From NCBI GenBank assembly GCA_023429135.1, contig JAEYWD010000041.1:36778-100777 (forward strand): DNA of 64,000 nt, given 5' to 3'. A program made the position numbers and the translations under genes. The notes beneath the pieces were generated by a model that saw only the letters and a list, made by a program, of their open reading frames with translations, searched no databases and was not told the DNA's origin. The stretch is from Bacteroidota bacterium. GTDB lineage: Bacteria; Bacteroidota; Bacteroidia; Bacteroidales; JAAUTT01. Positions 18,876 to 28,300 of the stretch are shown piece by piece (position 1 is the stretch's first letter; every line of letters starts with the position of its first letter).

Positions 18876-20222
18876 ATGATGAGTAAAAAAATAGCATTTC
18901 TTATTGTTTTTCAAATTATTGGATTTGTGTTCACTGCTGTTTCACATGCCCAGATAGGTCGCCGGTTTCCTTCGGAACGAAAAGAAATGAAAGATCCGGT
19001 TACAGGGGCAAAACTGGTATTTTTAACCAGCACTCCGGCTGGCGACAGCAAAATCTACCAAACGCATAATCAATGGACATCCGATGGTGAGTGGCTAATT
19101 TTCCGGTCGGACAGGGTGAAAGGCGAAGCTTTAGCGGTGAATGAAAAAACCGGCGATATTGTTCAGGTTACCGAAGGGGGGTATCTGGGAATGCTCAATG
19201 TTGGCCGAAACTCCATGAAGCTGTATTTTATGCGTAAACCCGTCAGGGATTCTGTTACAAAATCACTCGATATTATTGAAGTAAATTTAGCTGCCCTCTT
19301 CGCCGATAGCAAAGCCGGAAAGCTCAAACCGGAATCGGCCTACCAGCGTATTTGCGGAACCACTCCTCCCGAATGGGAAGCAGGCGGCGATATGGCTCTG
19401 GATGGAGATGAAAAATGGGTGTGGTTTCGTGTCGGCAAAACCGAAGCTTTGAAGCATTTGCCCGCAGGTACTAAAATAGAAGAACCGTTTGGTCCCCGGA
19501 AAATGGGAGCAGGGCCTGCCGGTATTGCCGGAATGAACATATTAACGGGCGAGACAAAATATGTCGTCTCAGTGCCCTTTCAGGTTGGTCACATTCAAAC
19601 CAACCCCTGGGTGCCTGGTCAGATTGTTTTTTGTTGGGAAACCGGCGGTAAATCGCCCCAGCGAACCTGGATTGTCAACTCCGACGGAACCGGTCTTCGC
19701 CCTCTTTATCCCGAATCGCAATACGAATGGGTTACACACGAAGCTGTGATCAGTGCCAACGAAGTGGCTTTTGCCATCATGGGACACCGGAAAATACCAG
19801 ATACCTCAGGTGAGGTTAAGCCCGGAACAGGAGTTCAGGGTGCAAACCCAGGCCAGGAAGCCGAATGGGGGCCCTCAGGAACACGCGAAAAACCTACAGG
19901 ATTAGGAATTGTCAATATCAACACCCGCGAAATGAATATCGCCGGTCAGATCCCTTTCGGAAGCGGCTTTTGGCATGTAAGCGGTTCGGCAGATAAACGG
20001 TTTGCTGTTGGCGACGACTTTACCCGTAACATTTATCTTATCAACCGGCAAACAAACGAGATGATGCTGCTTTCAACGGGTCATAAAACCACGGCTGCCG
20101 ATCATCCACATCCAACCTTTAGTCCCGATGGTACTAAAATTCAGATTCAGTCGGCCATGCTCTCGGCCGATAACAGGTCAATGAACATCTGTATTATTCA
20201 TTTACCTGAAAAGTGGTTATAG
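18876..20222 (+). CDS. Beta-propeller oligogalacturonate-lyase-like protein
   Basis: This 448-aa exported protein has a signal peptide to about residue 26 and ends HAQIGRRFP. WD40/TolB-like blades recur (QWTSDGEWLIFRSD, QYEWVTHEAV, HPHPTFSPDGTKIQIQSA). The opening DPVTGAKLVFLTSTPAGDSK resembles the start of PL22 oligogalacturonate lyases, which act on unsaturated or short galacturonides. Its position after GH105 fits pectin breakdown. Catalytic identity is not proven because the PL22 Mn-binding histidine set cannot be verified by eye; a non-enzymatic TolB-like propeller is the alternative. It is convergent with a Nudix gene across a palindromic element. Confidence 0.6.
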   Translation: MMSKKIAFLIVFQIIGFVFTAVSHAQIGRRFPSERKEMKDPVTGAKLVFLTSTPAGDSKIYQTHNQWTSDGEWLIFRSDRVKGEALAVNEKTGDIVQVTEGGYLGMLNVGRNSMKLYFMRKPVRDSVTKSLDIIEVNLAALFADSKAGKLKPESAYQRICGTTPPEWEAGGDMALDGDEKWVWFRVGKTEALKHLPAGTKIEEPFGPRKMGAGPAGIAGMNILTGETKYVVSVPFQVGHIQTNPWVPGQIVFCWETGGKSPQRTWIVNSDGTGLRPLYPESQYEWVTHEAVISANEVAFAIMGHRKIPDTSGEVKPGTGVQGANPGQEAEWGPSGTREKPTGLGIVNINTREMNIAGQIPFGSGFWHVSGSADKRFAVGDDFTRNIYLINRQTNEMMLLSTGHKTTAADHPHPTFSPDGTKIQIQSAMLSADNRSMNICIIHLPEKWL

Positions 20223-20275
20223 TAATAATGCCACGAATGCACGAATAGTTTAATGAGAAACGGTCTTCAATAAAT

Positions 20276-20385
20276 CCGGAGGGTTTACATGTTTATAGCA
20301 TATTCAAAGAAAGGAGTTATTCGACCCCGGCCGGGGTCGAATAACAAATGTCAGCCGTATTTCTATAAACATTTGATACCTCCGG
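20276..20385. repeat. 110-bp nested palindromic element
   Basis: Two 55-nt arms meet at 20330/20331. Against its partner each arm keeps three matching blocks in register: CCGGAGG at the ends, ATGTTTATAG in the middle, and a perfect 15-nt inner block (GTTATTCGACCCCGG). The inner blocks make a loopless 30-bp perfect palindrome. The spacers between blocks (6 and 17 nt) keep length but not sequence. A short GATACC-TCC-GGTATC hairpin overlaps the right end. This looks like a MITE-like or REP-like dispersed element placed between two convergent genes. Confidence 0.75.
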
Positions 20386-20419
20386 TATCATCCCATTTGC
20401 GCATCAGAAGCGGGACCAG

Positions 20420-20809
20420 TTACACTTTTTGTAAAGCTTTTACAAACGGAACATCGGCAGGAGCAAATTTGAAGTCGTCAAATTGCTCCCTGCTTATCCA
20501 CTCAAAACAGTCGTGGTCTTTTAAGGTGATTTGGCCTTCTGTTATTTCGCAGAAAAATGCAATCAGGCTGATGCTTTTAGTTGGATAACTATGGTCGTTT
20601 TCCATAAAGAAGGAATTTACCCGGATGTTAATATCGAGCTCTTCCTTTATTTCCCTGATCAGGCAAGCCTCAGCCGTTTCTCCTTCTTCTATTTTACCAC
20701 CCGGAAATTCCCAAAATCCGGCCAGATGTTTCGATGGGGAACGACGGGTAATCAGATATTTATTGTCCTTTGTGATTATTGCCGCAACAACGCGGATTTT
20801 AGCAGCCAT
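20420..20809 (-). CDS. Nudix hydrolase (MutT-like)
   Basis: This 129-aa protein contains a complete Nudix box with Gly38, Glu44, Arg52-Glu53 and Glu56-Glu57 (the PGGKIEEGE...IREIKEELDI region). The order around it (KIRVVAAIITKDNKYLITRRS, then HLAGFWEFPGGK, and a C-terminal ITLKDHDCFEWIS) is that of the MutT/8-oxo-dGTP diphosphatase group, which cleanses oxidised nucleotides; a CTP-pyrophosphohydrolase role is possible. Its small size is normal. It is a lone minus-strand gene inside an otherwise plus-strand stretch, so not part of the PUL. Confidence 0.88.
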   Translation of the reverse strand: MAAKIRVVAAIITKDNKYLITRRSPSKHLAGFWEFPGGKIEEGETAEACLIREIKEELDINIRVNSFFMENDHSYPTKSISLIAFFCEITEGQITLKDHDCFEWISREQFDDFKFAPADVPFVKALQKV

Positions 20810-20920
20810 TCTTTACATTAATAGTGATTCTGTACATAATAGTTATATTTCATTTCCGAAAATTAATGGAATTCGTTTTAACAGCTTCCGAAAGGTTGGG
20901 AATAATGCTTTTTTTATGCA

Positions 20921-20928
20921 TATTTTTG
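20921..20928 (+). promoter_or_regulatory. Possible -7 box upstream of the dehydrogenase
   Basis: TATTTTTG fits TAnnTTTG and ends 19 bp before the ATG at 20948. The expected -33 region shows only GGTTGG, so support is partial. Confidence 0.35.
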
Positions 20929-20947
20929 ATATTGAAATAATGGTTTT

Positions 20948-21979
20948 ATGAAAGCGCTCGTTTTAACAGAATATAAAAAATTTGAAATTCAGGAAGTTGC
21001 TATACCCGAAATCTCATCTGACGAAGTTCTGGTGAGGATAAAAGCAGTTGGCATCTGCGGCAGCGATGTGCATGGTATGGACGGAAGTACCGGACGACGA
21101 ATTCCCCCCATTATCATGGGTCATGAAGCGGCTGGTGTGATCGAAAGAGTTGGGGCACAGGTAAGTCAGTGGAAGCCGGGCGACCGTGTTACTTTCGACT
21201 CGACTATTTATCCGCTGAACGATTGGTTTACCCAAAAGGGATTGTACAACCTGAGCGATAACCGCATGGTTCTGGGCGTTTCGTGTGGCGATTACCGCCG
21301 GCATGGCGCTTTTGCCGAATATGTGAATGTGCCTCAGCATATTCTTTACAACCTTCCTGATAATGTTAGTTTTGAGCATGCTGCCATGGTCGAACCCATT
21401 GCTGTTGCGCTCCATGCCCTTAATCTTACCCATATTTCTTTGAACGATGCAGTTGTGGTGGGAGGTTCAGGCATGATTGCTCTTTTTGTGATCCAACTGC
21501 TGAAGATTGCCGGATGCAGTAAAATTATAGCTTTTGATCTGGACCAGCATCGGCTTAATCTAGCAAAAAAACTGGGAGCTACACATGTGTTTAGAGCCGA
21601 TACGGAGGATGTGGCAGCCGAGGTGAAAATGCTAACCCATGGACGTGGTGCGGATATTGCTTTTGAAGTAGTGGGAATCACACCGGTTTTGAAAACCCTG
21701 ATTGAATCGGTAAGAAAAGGGGCTCAAGTAACATTGGTAGGTAATGTTTCGGCCGAAGTGCAATTGCCTTTGCAAATGGTTGTAACCCGCCAGTTGAAGT
21801 TGCAGGGTAGTTGTGCTATCTGTGGGGAATATGAGGCTGCTCTTGGCCTGATAAGCCAGGGAAAGATCGATGTCGATTCTCTCATCAGCGCTGTTGCACC
21901 ACTGACTGAGGGAGAGTTGTGGTTTAACAGACTTTATAACCGTGAATCGGGTTTAATGAAAGTTATACTTAAGCCTTAG
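20948..21979 (+). CDS. Medium-chain (zinc-type) sugar-alcohol dehydrogenase
   Basis: The 343-aa MDR-family oxidoreductase has catalytic-zinc ligands Cys37 and His59-Glu60 (GICGSDVHG, IMGHEAAG), the MVEPIAVALHA motif of sorbitol/threonine dehydrogenase-like enzymes, and a Rossmann loop VGGSGMIAL. The four cysteines of the structural-zinc lobe are absent: the segment after RVTFDSTIYP reads LNDWFTQKGLYNLSDN instead of a CxxC pattern. It lies 4 bp before the Gfo/Idh/MocA gene, so the two likely act in one sugar or sugar-acid oxidation path linked to the PUL. The substrate is unknown. Confidence 0.82.
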   Translation: MKALVLTEYKKFEIQEVAIPEISSDEVLVRIKAVGICGSDVHGMDGSTGRRIPPIIMGHEAAGVIERVGAQVSQWKPGDRVTFDSTIYPLNDWFTQKGLYNLSDNRMVLGVSCGDYRRHGAFAEYVNVPQHILYNLPDNVSFEHAAMVEPIAVALHALNLTHISLNDAVVVGGSGMIALFVIQLLKIAGCSKIIAFDLDQHRLNLAKKLGATHVFRADTEDVAAEVKMLTHGRGADIAFEVVGITPVLKTLIESVRKGAQVTLVGNVSAEVQLPLQMVVTRQLKLQGSCAICGEYEAALGLISQGKIDVDSLISAVAPLTEGELWFNRLYNRESGLMKVILKP

Positions 21980-21983
21980 AAAA

Positions 21984-23117
21984 ATGTCACACAAAATTAA
22001 AACTGCCATAATAGGGTGTGGAAAGGTGTCGCATCTGCACGCTTCTGCCTTAAAACAAGCCAAAAACGCCGAACTTACGGCAATTTACAGCCGGTCAATT
22101 GAAAAAGCCAGGGAATTTGCGGCGAAATATCAAATTGAAGCTTTTGATAACATTGAAGCGATGATCCGCAATACAGGGACCGAATCGGTGGTGGTTTGTA
22201 CGCCTCATCCCTTTCATGCTGAAGCAGTGATTCAGTGTGCTTCTCTGGGAGTGAACTGCCTTGTGGAGAAACCGTTGGCGTCGTCACTGCAGGATTGCGA
22301 TAAGATGATAAAAGCCTGTAACGACAATAATGTAAAGCTGGGTGTTGTAAGTCAGCGTCGTTTCTATGCTCCGGTACAACGTGTAAAGAAAGCGGTTGAA
22401 GAGGGTAAAATAGGCATACCCGCTTTTGGAACCATCAATATGTTGGGTTGGCGCGACCGGAAATATTATGAGAGCGACGCCTGGCGGGGCACATGGGAAA
22501 TGGAAGGAGGCGGGGTTTTGGTAAACCAGGCCCCTCATCAGCTCGATATCTTTCAATGGCTTATGGGACCCATAGATGAGGTGTATGGTATCTGGAAAAA
22601 CCTGAATCATCCTTATATTGAGGTGGAAGACACTGCTTTGGCTATTGTCAAATTTAAAAGCGGGGCTGTTGGAAACATTGTTGTAAGTAATTCGCAAAGG
22701 CCCGGGATTTATGGCAAAGTTCAGGTTCACGGGAGCAATGGAGCATCTGTGGGTGTGCAAACCGATGGTGGAGCCATGTTCATTGCCGGCATGTCGTCTA
22801 TAGCCGAGCCCCCGGTAAACGACCTATGGACAATTCCCGGAGAGGAAACCCTATTACCAATATGGGTGAAGGAAGATTCCGATTTCTTCAACTCCATAAA
22901 TGCTACTGAGTATTATATGAAGCTGCAGAACGAAGATTTTGCCGATTCCATTATCAATAACCGAAAGCCTTTGGTATCAGGCGAAGAAGGCCGTGTCTCT
23001 GTGGAGCTTTTCACTGCAATTTACCGTTCGCAGCGCAACAATAGGCCGGTTAAATTTCCCCTGGAACCGGAATATGACCGCACCGACTTTGACGGGCGGA
23101 TGTCAGGACCAAAATAA
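21984..23117 (+). CDS. Gfo/Idh/MocA-family oxidoreductase
   Basis: This 377-aa NAD(P)-dependent dehydrogenase family member has an N-terminal Rossmann motif (AIIGCGKVSHLHA, about 7-19), the family EKP motif (NCLVEKPLASS, about 91-101), and a C-terminal alpha/beta domain with GGGVLVNQAPHQLDIFQWLMG, the usual substrate-side His region. Such enzymes act on sugars, inositols or sugar acids. No signal peptide is seen, so it is cytoplasmic. It forms a tight pair with the upstream dehydrogenase and ends the pectin-linked gene block. Confidence 0.88.
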   Translation: MSHKIKTAIIGCGKVSHLHASALKQAKNAELTAIYSRSIEKAREFAAKYQIEAFDNIEAMIRNTGTESVVVCTPHPFHAEAVIQCASLGVNCLVEKPLASSLQDCDKMIKACNDNNVKLGVVSQRRFYAPVQRVKKAVEEGKIGIPAFGTINMLGWRDRKYYESDAWRGTWEMEGGGVLVNQAPHQLDIFQWLMGPIDEVYGIWKNLNHPYIEVEDTALAIVKFKSGAVGNIVVSNSQRPGIYGKVQVHGSNGASVGVQTDGGAMFIAGMSSIAEPPVNDLWTIPGEETLLPIWVKEDSDFFNSINATEYYMKLQNEDFADSIINNRKPLVSGEEGRVSVELFTAIYRSQRNNRPVKFPLEPEYDRTDFDGRMSGPK

Positions 23118-23468
23118 TAGGCAATCTGCATAAACCCCGGATACAATACTTAAATCTTCTCTCCATCGATCATTGGACGCGGGTTGGCAACAGTTATCTT
23201 AAGCTTTACCTCGATCGTTTTACATGTTTCTGCAACTAGACGAACAAGCCCATCTGACTTTTTTAAACCACTGGAACATTCTGCTCTTCGAAGGAAAGGT
23301 ATATGGTATTGGAAGAAAAGCTACTGCATCTTTAGTTGTTCCGATAGCTGACATTTATCCGTCTTCAGGCAAAAAGACAGCATTGAACACAATTGCAAGG
23401 AGCATTATTCAGTTAAATTTAAACATCATTGCTTTAATTTATATATTTTTAGGCACAATTTGCTACGG
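23118..23468. other. Intergenic region between PUL1 and PUL2
   Basis: This 351-bp spacer separates the Gfo/Idh/MocA gene from the PUL2 sigma gene. It contains no intact gene. Minus-strand frames in 23150-23354 look like a frameshifted remnant, described separately. No clear promoter pair for the sigma gene is visible, although the last 60 bp are A/T-rich. Confidence 0.5.
23150..23354 (-). pseudogene. Possible frameshifted gene remnant
   Basis: On the minus strand one frame begins MSAIGTTKDAVAFLPIPYTF and runs to FKK at an A6 run near 23262. Continuing one base out of frame gives KKSDGLVRLVAETC and then a stretch ending VANPRPMIDGEKI before a TAA at 23150. Joined, they read like the C-terminal ~65 residues of a protein with one +1 shift. 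I do not recognise the family, so this is a tentative decayed gene. Confidence 0.25.
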
Positions 23469-24014
23469 ATGAATTTGCAGGAAGAAAACGAACTTTTACT
23501 TTTAATTCAGAAGGATGATTCTGATGCATTTAAAGAACTTTTCCTTTCTTATCATAAAAAGGTTTATTCGTTTGCATTCCGTCTCATACGTTCGGCTGCC
23601 CAGGCCGAAGATATCGTGCAAAACGTCTTTATGGCCGTTTGGAACCAGCGCAAAAGTATCCGGATTACAAACTCGTTTGCCACATACCTTTTCGGGATTA
23701 CTCGTAATATTGTTTGCGATTATATTAAACATAAAATGTCGCATGAAGCTTTTATTGCTTACACACTTGAAAATAAAAAGGATTACAGCTTTATTACCGA
23801 CGAAGACATATTATATAAAGAACTTACGGAGCGTTTAGAAAAATGTATTGCCGAACTTCCCGAACGACGCAAAGAGATTTTTTTACTTCACCGGATGGAG
23901 AATATGACTTATAAAGATATTGCCGGCAAACTTGGGATTACCGAAAATACGGTAGACACACAAATAAGATATGCTCTGGCCTACCTTAAAAGCCGGATTT
24001 CTCTTAATGCCTAA
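23469..24014 (+). CDS. ECF RNA polymerase sigma factor (PUL2)
   Basis: This 181-aa ECF sigma factor starts at the ATG at 23469 (MNLQEENELL); an in-frame TTG lies three codons earlier. Region 2 reads FKELFLSYHKKVYSFAFRLI and AEDIVQNVFMAVWNQR. Region 4 reads LPERRKEIFLLHRMENMTYKDIAGKLGITENTVDTQI. It heads a sigma-FecR-SusC-SusD-GH38 block on one strand and is a paralogue, not a copy, of the PUL1 sigma factor. Confidence 0.94.
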   Translation: MNLQEENELLLLIQKDDSDAFKELFLSYHKKVYSFAFRLIRSAAQAEDIVQNVFMAVWNQRKSIRITNSFATYLFGITRNIVCDYIKHKMSHEAFIAYTLENKKDYSFITDEDILYKELTERLEKCIAELPERRKEIFLLHRMENMTYKDIAGKLGITENTVDTQIRYALAYLKSRISLNA

Positions 24015-24162
24015 CTTACGATCAATTGTTGTTTCGAAAATGTTTTATATAAAACTCTAAAAAACAACTCTCTTTAAATTATTTTAGAAAATATTTCAAA
24101 AAAATAATATTTCGCTTCACGGAGATTTCCAAAAAACGACACTACCATTTTACAGGATAATA

Positions 24163-25239
24163 ATGGAAAAAGAAAAAGACATACAAAATTTGCTGAAAAA
24201 GCTTTCGGAGGGCGAATTAACTCCTCACGAAGCAATGCAATTGAATTCTATTTTGAAGAATAAGGATTCAGAAAAGGAGTTTAACGATATGCTTGAAGAT
24301 ATCTGGGAACATTCCGATATGGAAAACATTCCTTCGGACCGGATATGGAATAAACTACAAAACGAAATACCAGTTAAACCCACAACAGAAACGAACAAAA
24401 ACGGCAGAAGAATTGCACTATTGGTTCCCTATTTTAAATATGCAGCAGTTATCGTAATCACAATTGGAATTACGTTACTCTTTCAGCACCGGTCTGGGAA
24501 AACCTCTTTGCCCATTGCTTCAATAGATAATACAAAAGAAACATCGGAAATAACTGTTTCTTACGGATCAAAGTCAAAAATCACCCTCCCCGATGGTTCG
24601 GTTGTTCATCTGAATTCGGGAAGTACATTGCGCTACCCTGCCCGTTTTAGCAGCCTATCTCGCAACGTATATCTCGACGGCGAAGCTTTTTTCGATGTAA
24701 AAAAAGATCCAGAACATCCCTTCTTTGTCAAAACTGATGTAGTTACCATCAAAGTTCTGGGAACTAAATTCAATGTTAAATCGTACTCCGACGAAAAGAC
24801 CATCCAAACCACGCTTGTAAGCGGAGCGGTAGAAATTTATTCGAATAAAAAAGGCCTTTCACAAGAAAAACGGCTATTAGCTCTTAAGCCAAACCAACAG
24901 GTAATTATTGTAAAGGGTACTGAAAGCTCAACGATTTCCAGTAACCTTAAAAAAAGTATAATAGCTCTGGATACAATGGTGGCCAAACCCCAACTTGAAG
25001 AAGCCGTTGCATGGAAAGATAATAAACTTGTTTTTAGAGATGAAACATTCCATGACTTGTCGAAAAGGATGGAACGTTGGTACGATGTTAAAATCGAAAT
25101 TAAAGATGAAGAGCTACTTAATGCGATTTTTTCAGGAGCATTTGTAAAAGAATCGGTAGAGCAGGCTCTCGATGCGTTGAAACTCGCCACACCATTTCGT
25201 TATACAATGGAAAAGAACTATATACTTATAACAAGATAA
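24163..25239 (+). CDS. FecR-family anti-sigma factor (PUL2)
   Basis: The 358-aa membrane regulator has a cytoplasmic N-terminal region with a LSEGELTPHEAMQLNSIL anti-sigma helix pair, one transmembrane helix (about 92-107, YAAVIVITIGITLLFQ), a periplasmic FecR domain (SKITLPDGSVVHLNSGSTLRYP; DGEAFFDVKKD; FFVKTDVVTIKVLGTKFNV) and a C-terminal DUF4974-like domain (ERWYDVKIEIKDEELLNAIFSGAF). It is 148 bp after the sigma gene and 135 bp before susC, a gap that contains a hairpin. Confidence 0.93.
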   Translation: MEKEKDIQNLLKKLSEGELTPHEAMQLNSILKNKDSEKEFNDMLEDIWEHSDMENIPSDRIWNKLQNEIPVKPTTETNKNGRRIALLVPYFKYAAVIVITIGITLLFQHRSGKTSLPIASIDNTKETSEITVSYGSKSKITLPDGSVVHLNSGSTLRYPARFSSLSRNVYLDGEAFFDVKKDPEHPFFVKTDVVTIKVLGTKFNVKSYSDEKTIQTTLVSGAVEIYSNKKGLSQEKRLLALKPNQQVIIVKGTESSTISSNLKKSIIALDTMVAKPQLEEAVAWKDNKLVFRDETFHDLSKRMERWYDVKIEIKDEELLNAIFSGAFVKESVEQALDALKLATPFRYTMEKNYILITR

Positions 25240-25293
25240 ACTAACGAATAATTAATCATTTATGCCTATGTAAAAAATAAACTAAAAAAAGAA

Positions 25294-25324
25294 AAGCGGA
25301 AAATGCTACCAACATTCCCCGCTT
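25294..25324. other. Hairpin between fecR and susC (PUL2)
   Basis: AAGCGG / CCGCTT (6 bp), a 2x2 internal mismatch, then AATG / CATT close on a 7-nt loop. It is followed by TAAAAATTTG rather than a T run, so it is not an obvious terminator. Its position matches the PUL1 hairpin between fecR and susC. Confidence 0.45.
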
Positions 25325-25374
25325 AAAAATTTGTGTTAAAAATCTGATTCATTGAATTTCAACTTTTCAAATTT

Positions 25375-28300
25375 ATGAAAAAACTCTCATCTATTGTGCG
25401 GGGCAGGAGAAAATATTGCCTCAAAAAAACAATTCTTATCATGAAATTATTTACTTTATTGCTATGTGTAAATCTGATCCACATCAGTGCTAACGTGTAT
25501 TCTCAAAACGAGCGCTTCACAGTTAAAACTGATAAAATACAAGTTCGGGAACTTCTTGATAAAATAGAATCGGAGAGCAACTATAAGTTTCTGTACCGAT
25601 CCGATTATCTTAATGCCAGTTATGTGAAGCTGGATGCTCATGATCTTTCAATCAAAGAACTATTAACGGAAGTTGTTAAACAAACTGATATCAATTATAA
25701 AATCCTGGATGATAAATTAATCGTTGTTGCGCCAAAATCACTTATGGAGACCCAGCAATTACAAATAAGTGGTACCATTACCGATGCTTCAACCGGAGAA
25801 CCGTTACCTGGGGTTAATATTTTGATAGAAGGCACAACCACAGGTGCTATTACCGATCAGGAAGGGAAATATAGTCTTAAATTACCTTCGGCAAATTCTA
25901 TTCTTGTTTTTTCCTATATCGGTTACAACAGCGAGCGTATAGAAACAGGTAATCGGTCTATAATAGATGTATCCTTAATTCCCAATATTGAAAACCTAAA
26001 CGAAGTGGTGGTTATTGGGTATGGAACTCAGAAAAAGAAAGATTTAACCGGATCAATAGTAAGTGTAAAACTCGACCGGGTTGATCAAACGCCTACAACC
26101 GACCTTTCTCAAGCTTTGCAAGGATATACTGCCGGGTTAAATGCAACCGGAGGATCTTTGGCAGGAGAACAGGGAGGATTATCCATCCGTGGGAAAACAT
26201 CGTTATCGGCTAGCGACAACCCGTTAATCGTAGTGGACGGAATTATTTATCATGGTAGCACTACTGATATCAATGTTAACGACATAGCCTCCATCGATGT
26301 TTTAAAAGATGCAAGTGCTGCGGCCGTTTACGGTTCTCGTTCAGCTAATGGTGTTATTGCTATTACAACTAAAACTGGTAAAACTAAGAAGCCAACGTTC
26401 AACTTTAACGCATATTATGGTATGCAAAATTTGTCGAATACCAAAAGAACCCAGATAATGGATGGTGAACAATATGCTATGAGATTGGTAGATTATTATT
26501 ATCAGCAGAATCTTTACAACTGGTATAAAACAAAACCTGCCAGTGCCGATGCCCGACCCGTTAGACCCGATGTTACTGATAGAAATATTGTAGCTTCTTA
26601 TCTGCGTACAGCCGAAGAACAAGCCAATTATCTTGCCGGAAATGAAGTGGATTGGATTGATGAAGTTACTCGTACAGCCCCCATTCAATCGTATAACTTA
26701 AGTGTATCTGGACAAACCGAAAGAACAAATTATTTTCTATCAACCTCGTATACCGACCAGAAAGGTATTCTTTTAAATGACGAGTTTAAAAGGCTGACAT
26801 TCTTCTCAAAATTCGAAAATAAAATAACCGATTGGTTTACTGTTGAGTTTGCTCCCACCTACACTCATCTGGATTATTCGGGAATTGATGTGGGCATGAA
26901 TTACGCCTTACAGGCAAGTCCTTGGGGAAATATATACGACAGTGATGGTAAGTATCCTGTTTATATCGCTGAAGAATCGTATGTTTATCACCCTCTTGGT
27001 CATACTCTGGCCTCCAACGACAATCCCAGTGATAACATAAATCTGGTATTAAAGGGCAAAATTTCTGTACCATGGATAAAGGGATTGAACTATGAAGCAA
27101 ATTATTCAAATCTTTATATTTTCGACAGCAATGCTTCTTATTATCCAAAATCGATAGCTGAAGGTTCCAAAACTGATGGCGAAGCTAACAAATCGAGCTC
27201 CAGGGAAAGAAAATGGTTATTTAATAATATTCTTAGTTACGACAAAATTCTTGGTAATCATAAAATAAATGTAACAACACTGTTTAGCCGCGAAAATCTG
27301 AAAGGAGATGGAACAACCACTGTTGCAAAAGGTTTTGGGAACGAAACACTAGGTTTCAATGCAATGGAGCTCGCCGAGACCCAAACAGTATCGACCTCTG
27401 CCTGGGAAGAAAATACAATCTCTTATATGGGTAGAATAAATTATATCTACAATAGTCGCTATTTGATTACGGGAACGATTCGAAGAGACGGATTCTCCGG
27501 TTTTGGTGCAAATAACAAATTTGGAAACTTTCCATCGGTATCTTTAGGATGGGTCGTTTCCGAAGAATCGTTTCTTAGAAAGTTTGATTGGCTCGACTTT
27601 TTAAAAGTCCGGCTATCGTATGGTATAAACGGGAACCAGGGAATTGGTCGTTATTCCAGTCAGGCTACTATGGGAAGTAACAATACCGTATTCGGTGGAG
27701 CTACTGCTGTGGGTATTTATGCAAGTTCCTTGGGTAATAATAATTTGGGATGGGAAAAAACAGCTTCAGCAAACACAGGCTTGGACTTCGGATTTTTAAA
27801 TCAACGAATTTCCGGAAATATAGATTTCTACCAGACGAATACAACCGACGTCCTAGTAAAAAGATCGGTACCTAAAACTACTGGATATGGAGATGTTTGG
27901 ACTAATATTGGAGGTATAAAAAACCATGGGATTGAAATTAGTCTAACAACGCAGAATATCAAAACATCAAATTTTATTTGGACCTCCAGCTTTGCATACT
28001 CGCGGGTTCGCAATGAAATAACCAAACTTTATGATGATATTACAGAAGATATTGGAAATTCATGGTTTGTCGGAGAACCTATCTCTGCAATTTACGGATA
28101 TAATAACATTGGAGTTTGGCAGGAGGAAGACCTCTTTAACGGAACGATCACTAACGGATTCTATCCGGGTCAGTTCAAAGTTAAAGACCTGAATAACGAT
28201 GGCGCTATAACAGCAGAGAAAGACAGGGAAATAATCGGATATTCAACCCCTAACTATAGAATAAGTATGAACAATGTTCTTACATACAAAAACATAACAT

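Noticed and set aside
20289..20588. 99-codon plus-strand open frame over the palindromic element
   Set aside because: It runs through both arms of the palindrome and antisense to the Nudix gene; no protein family features and no ribosome-binding site.
23224..23472. 82-codon plus-strand frame before the PUL2 sigma gene
   Set aside because: It overlaps the sigma start, has no domain, and lies antisense to a more protein-like remnant.
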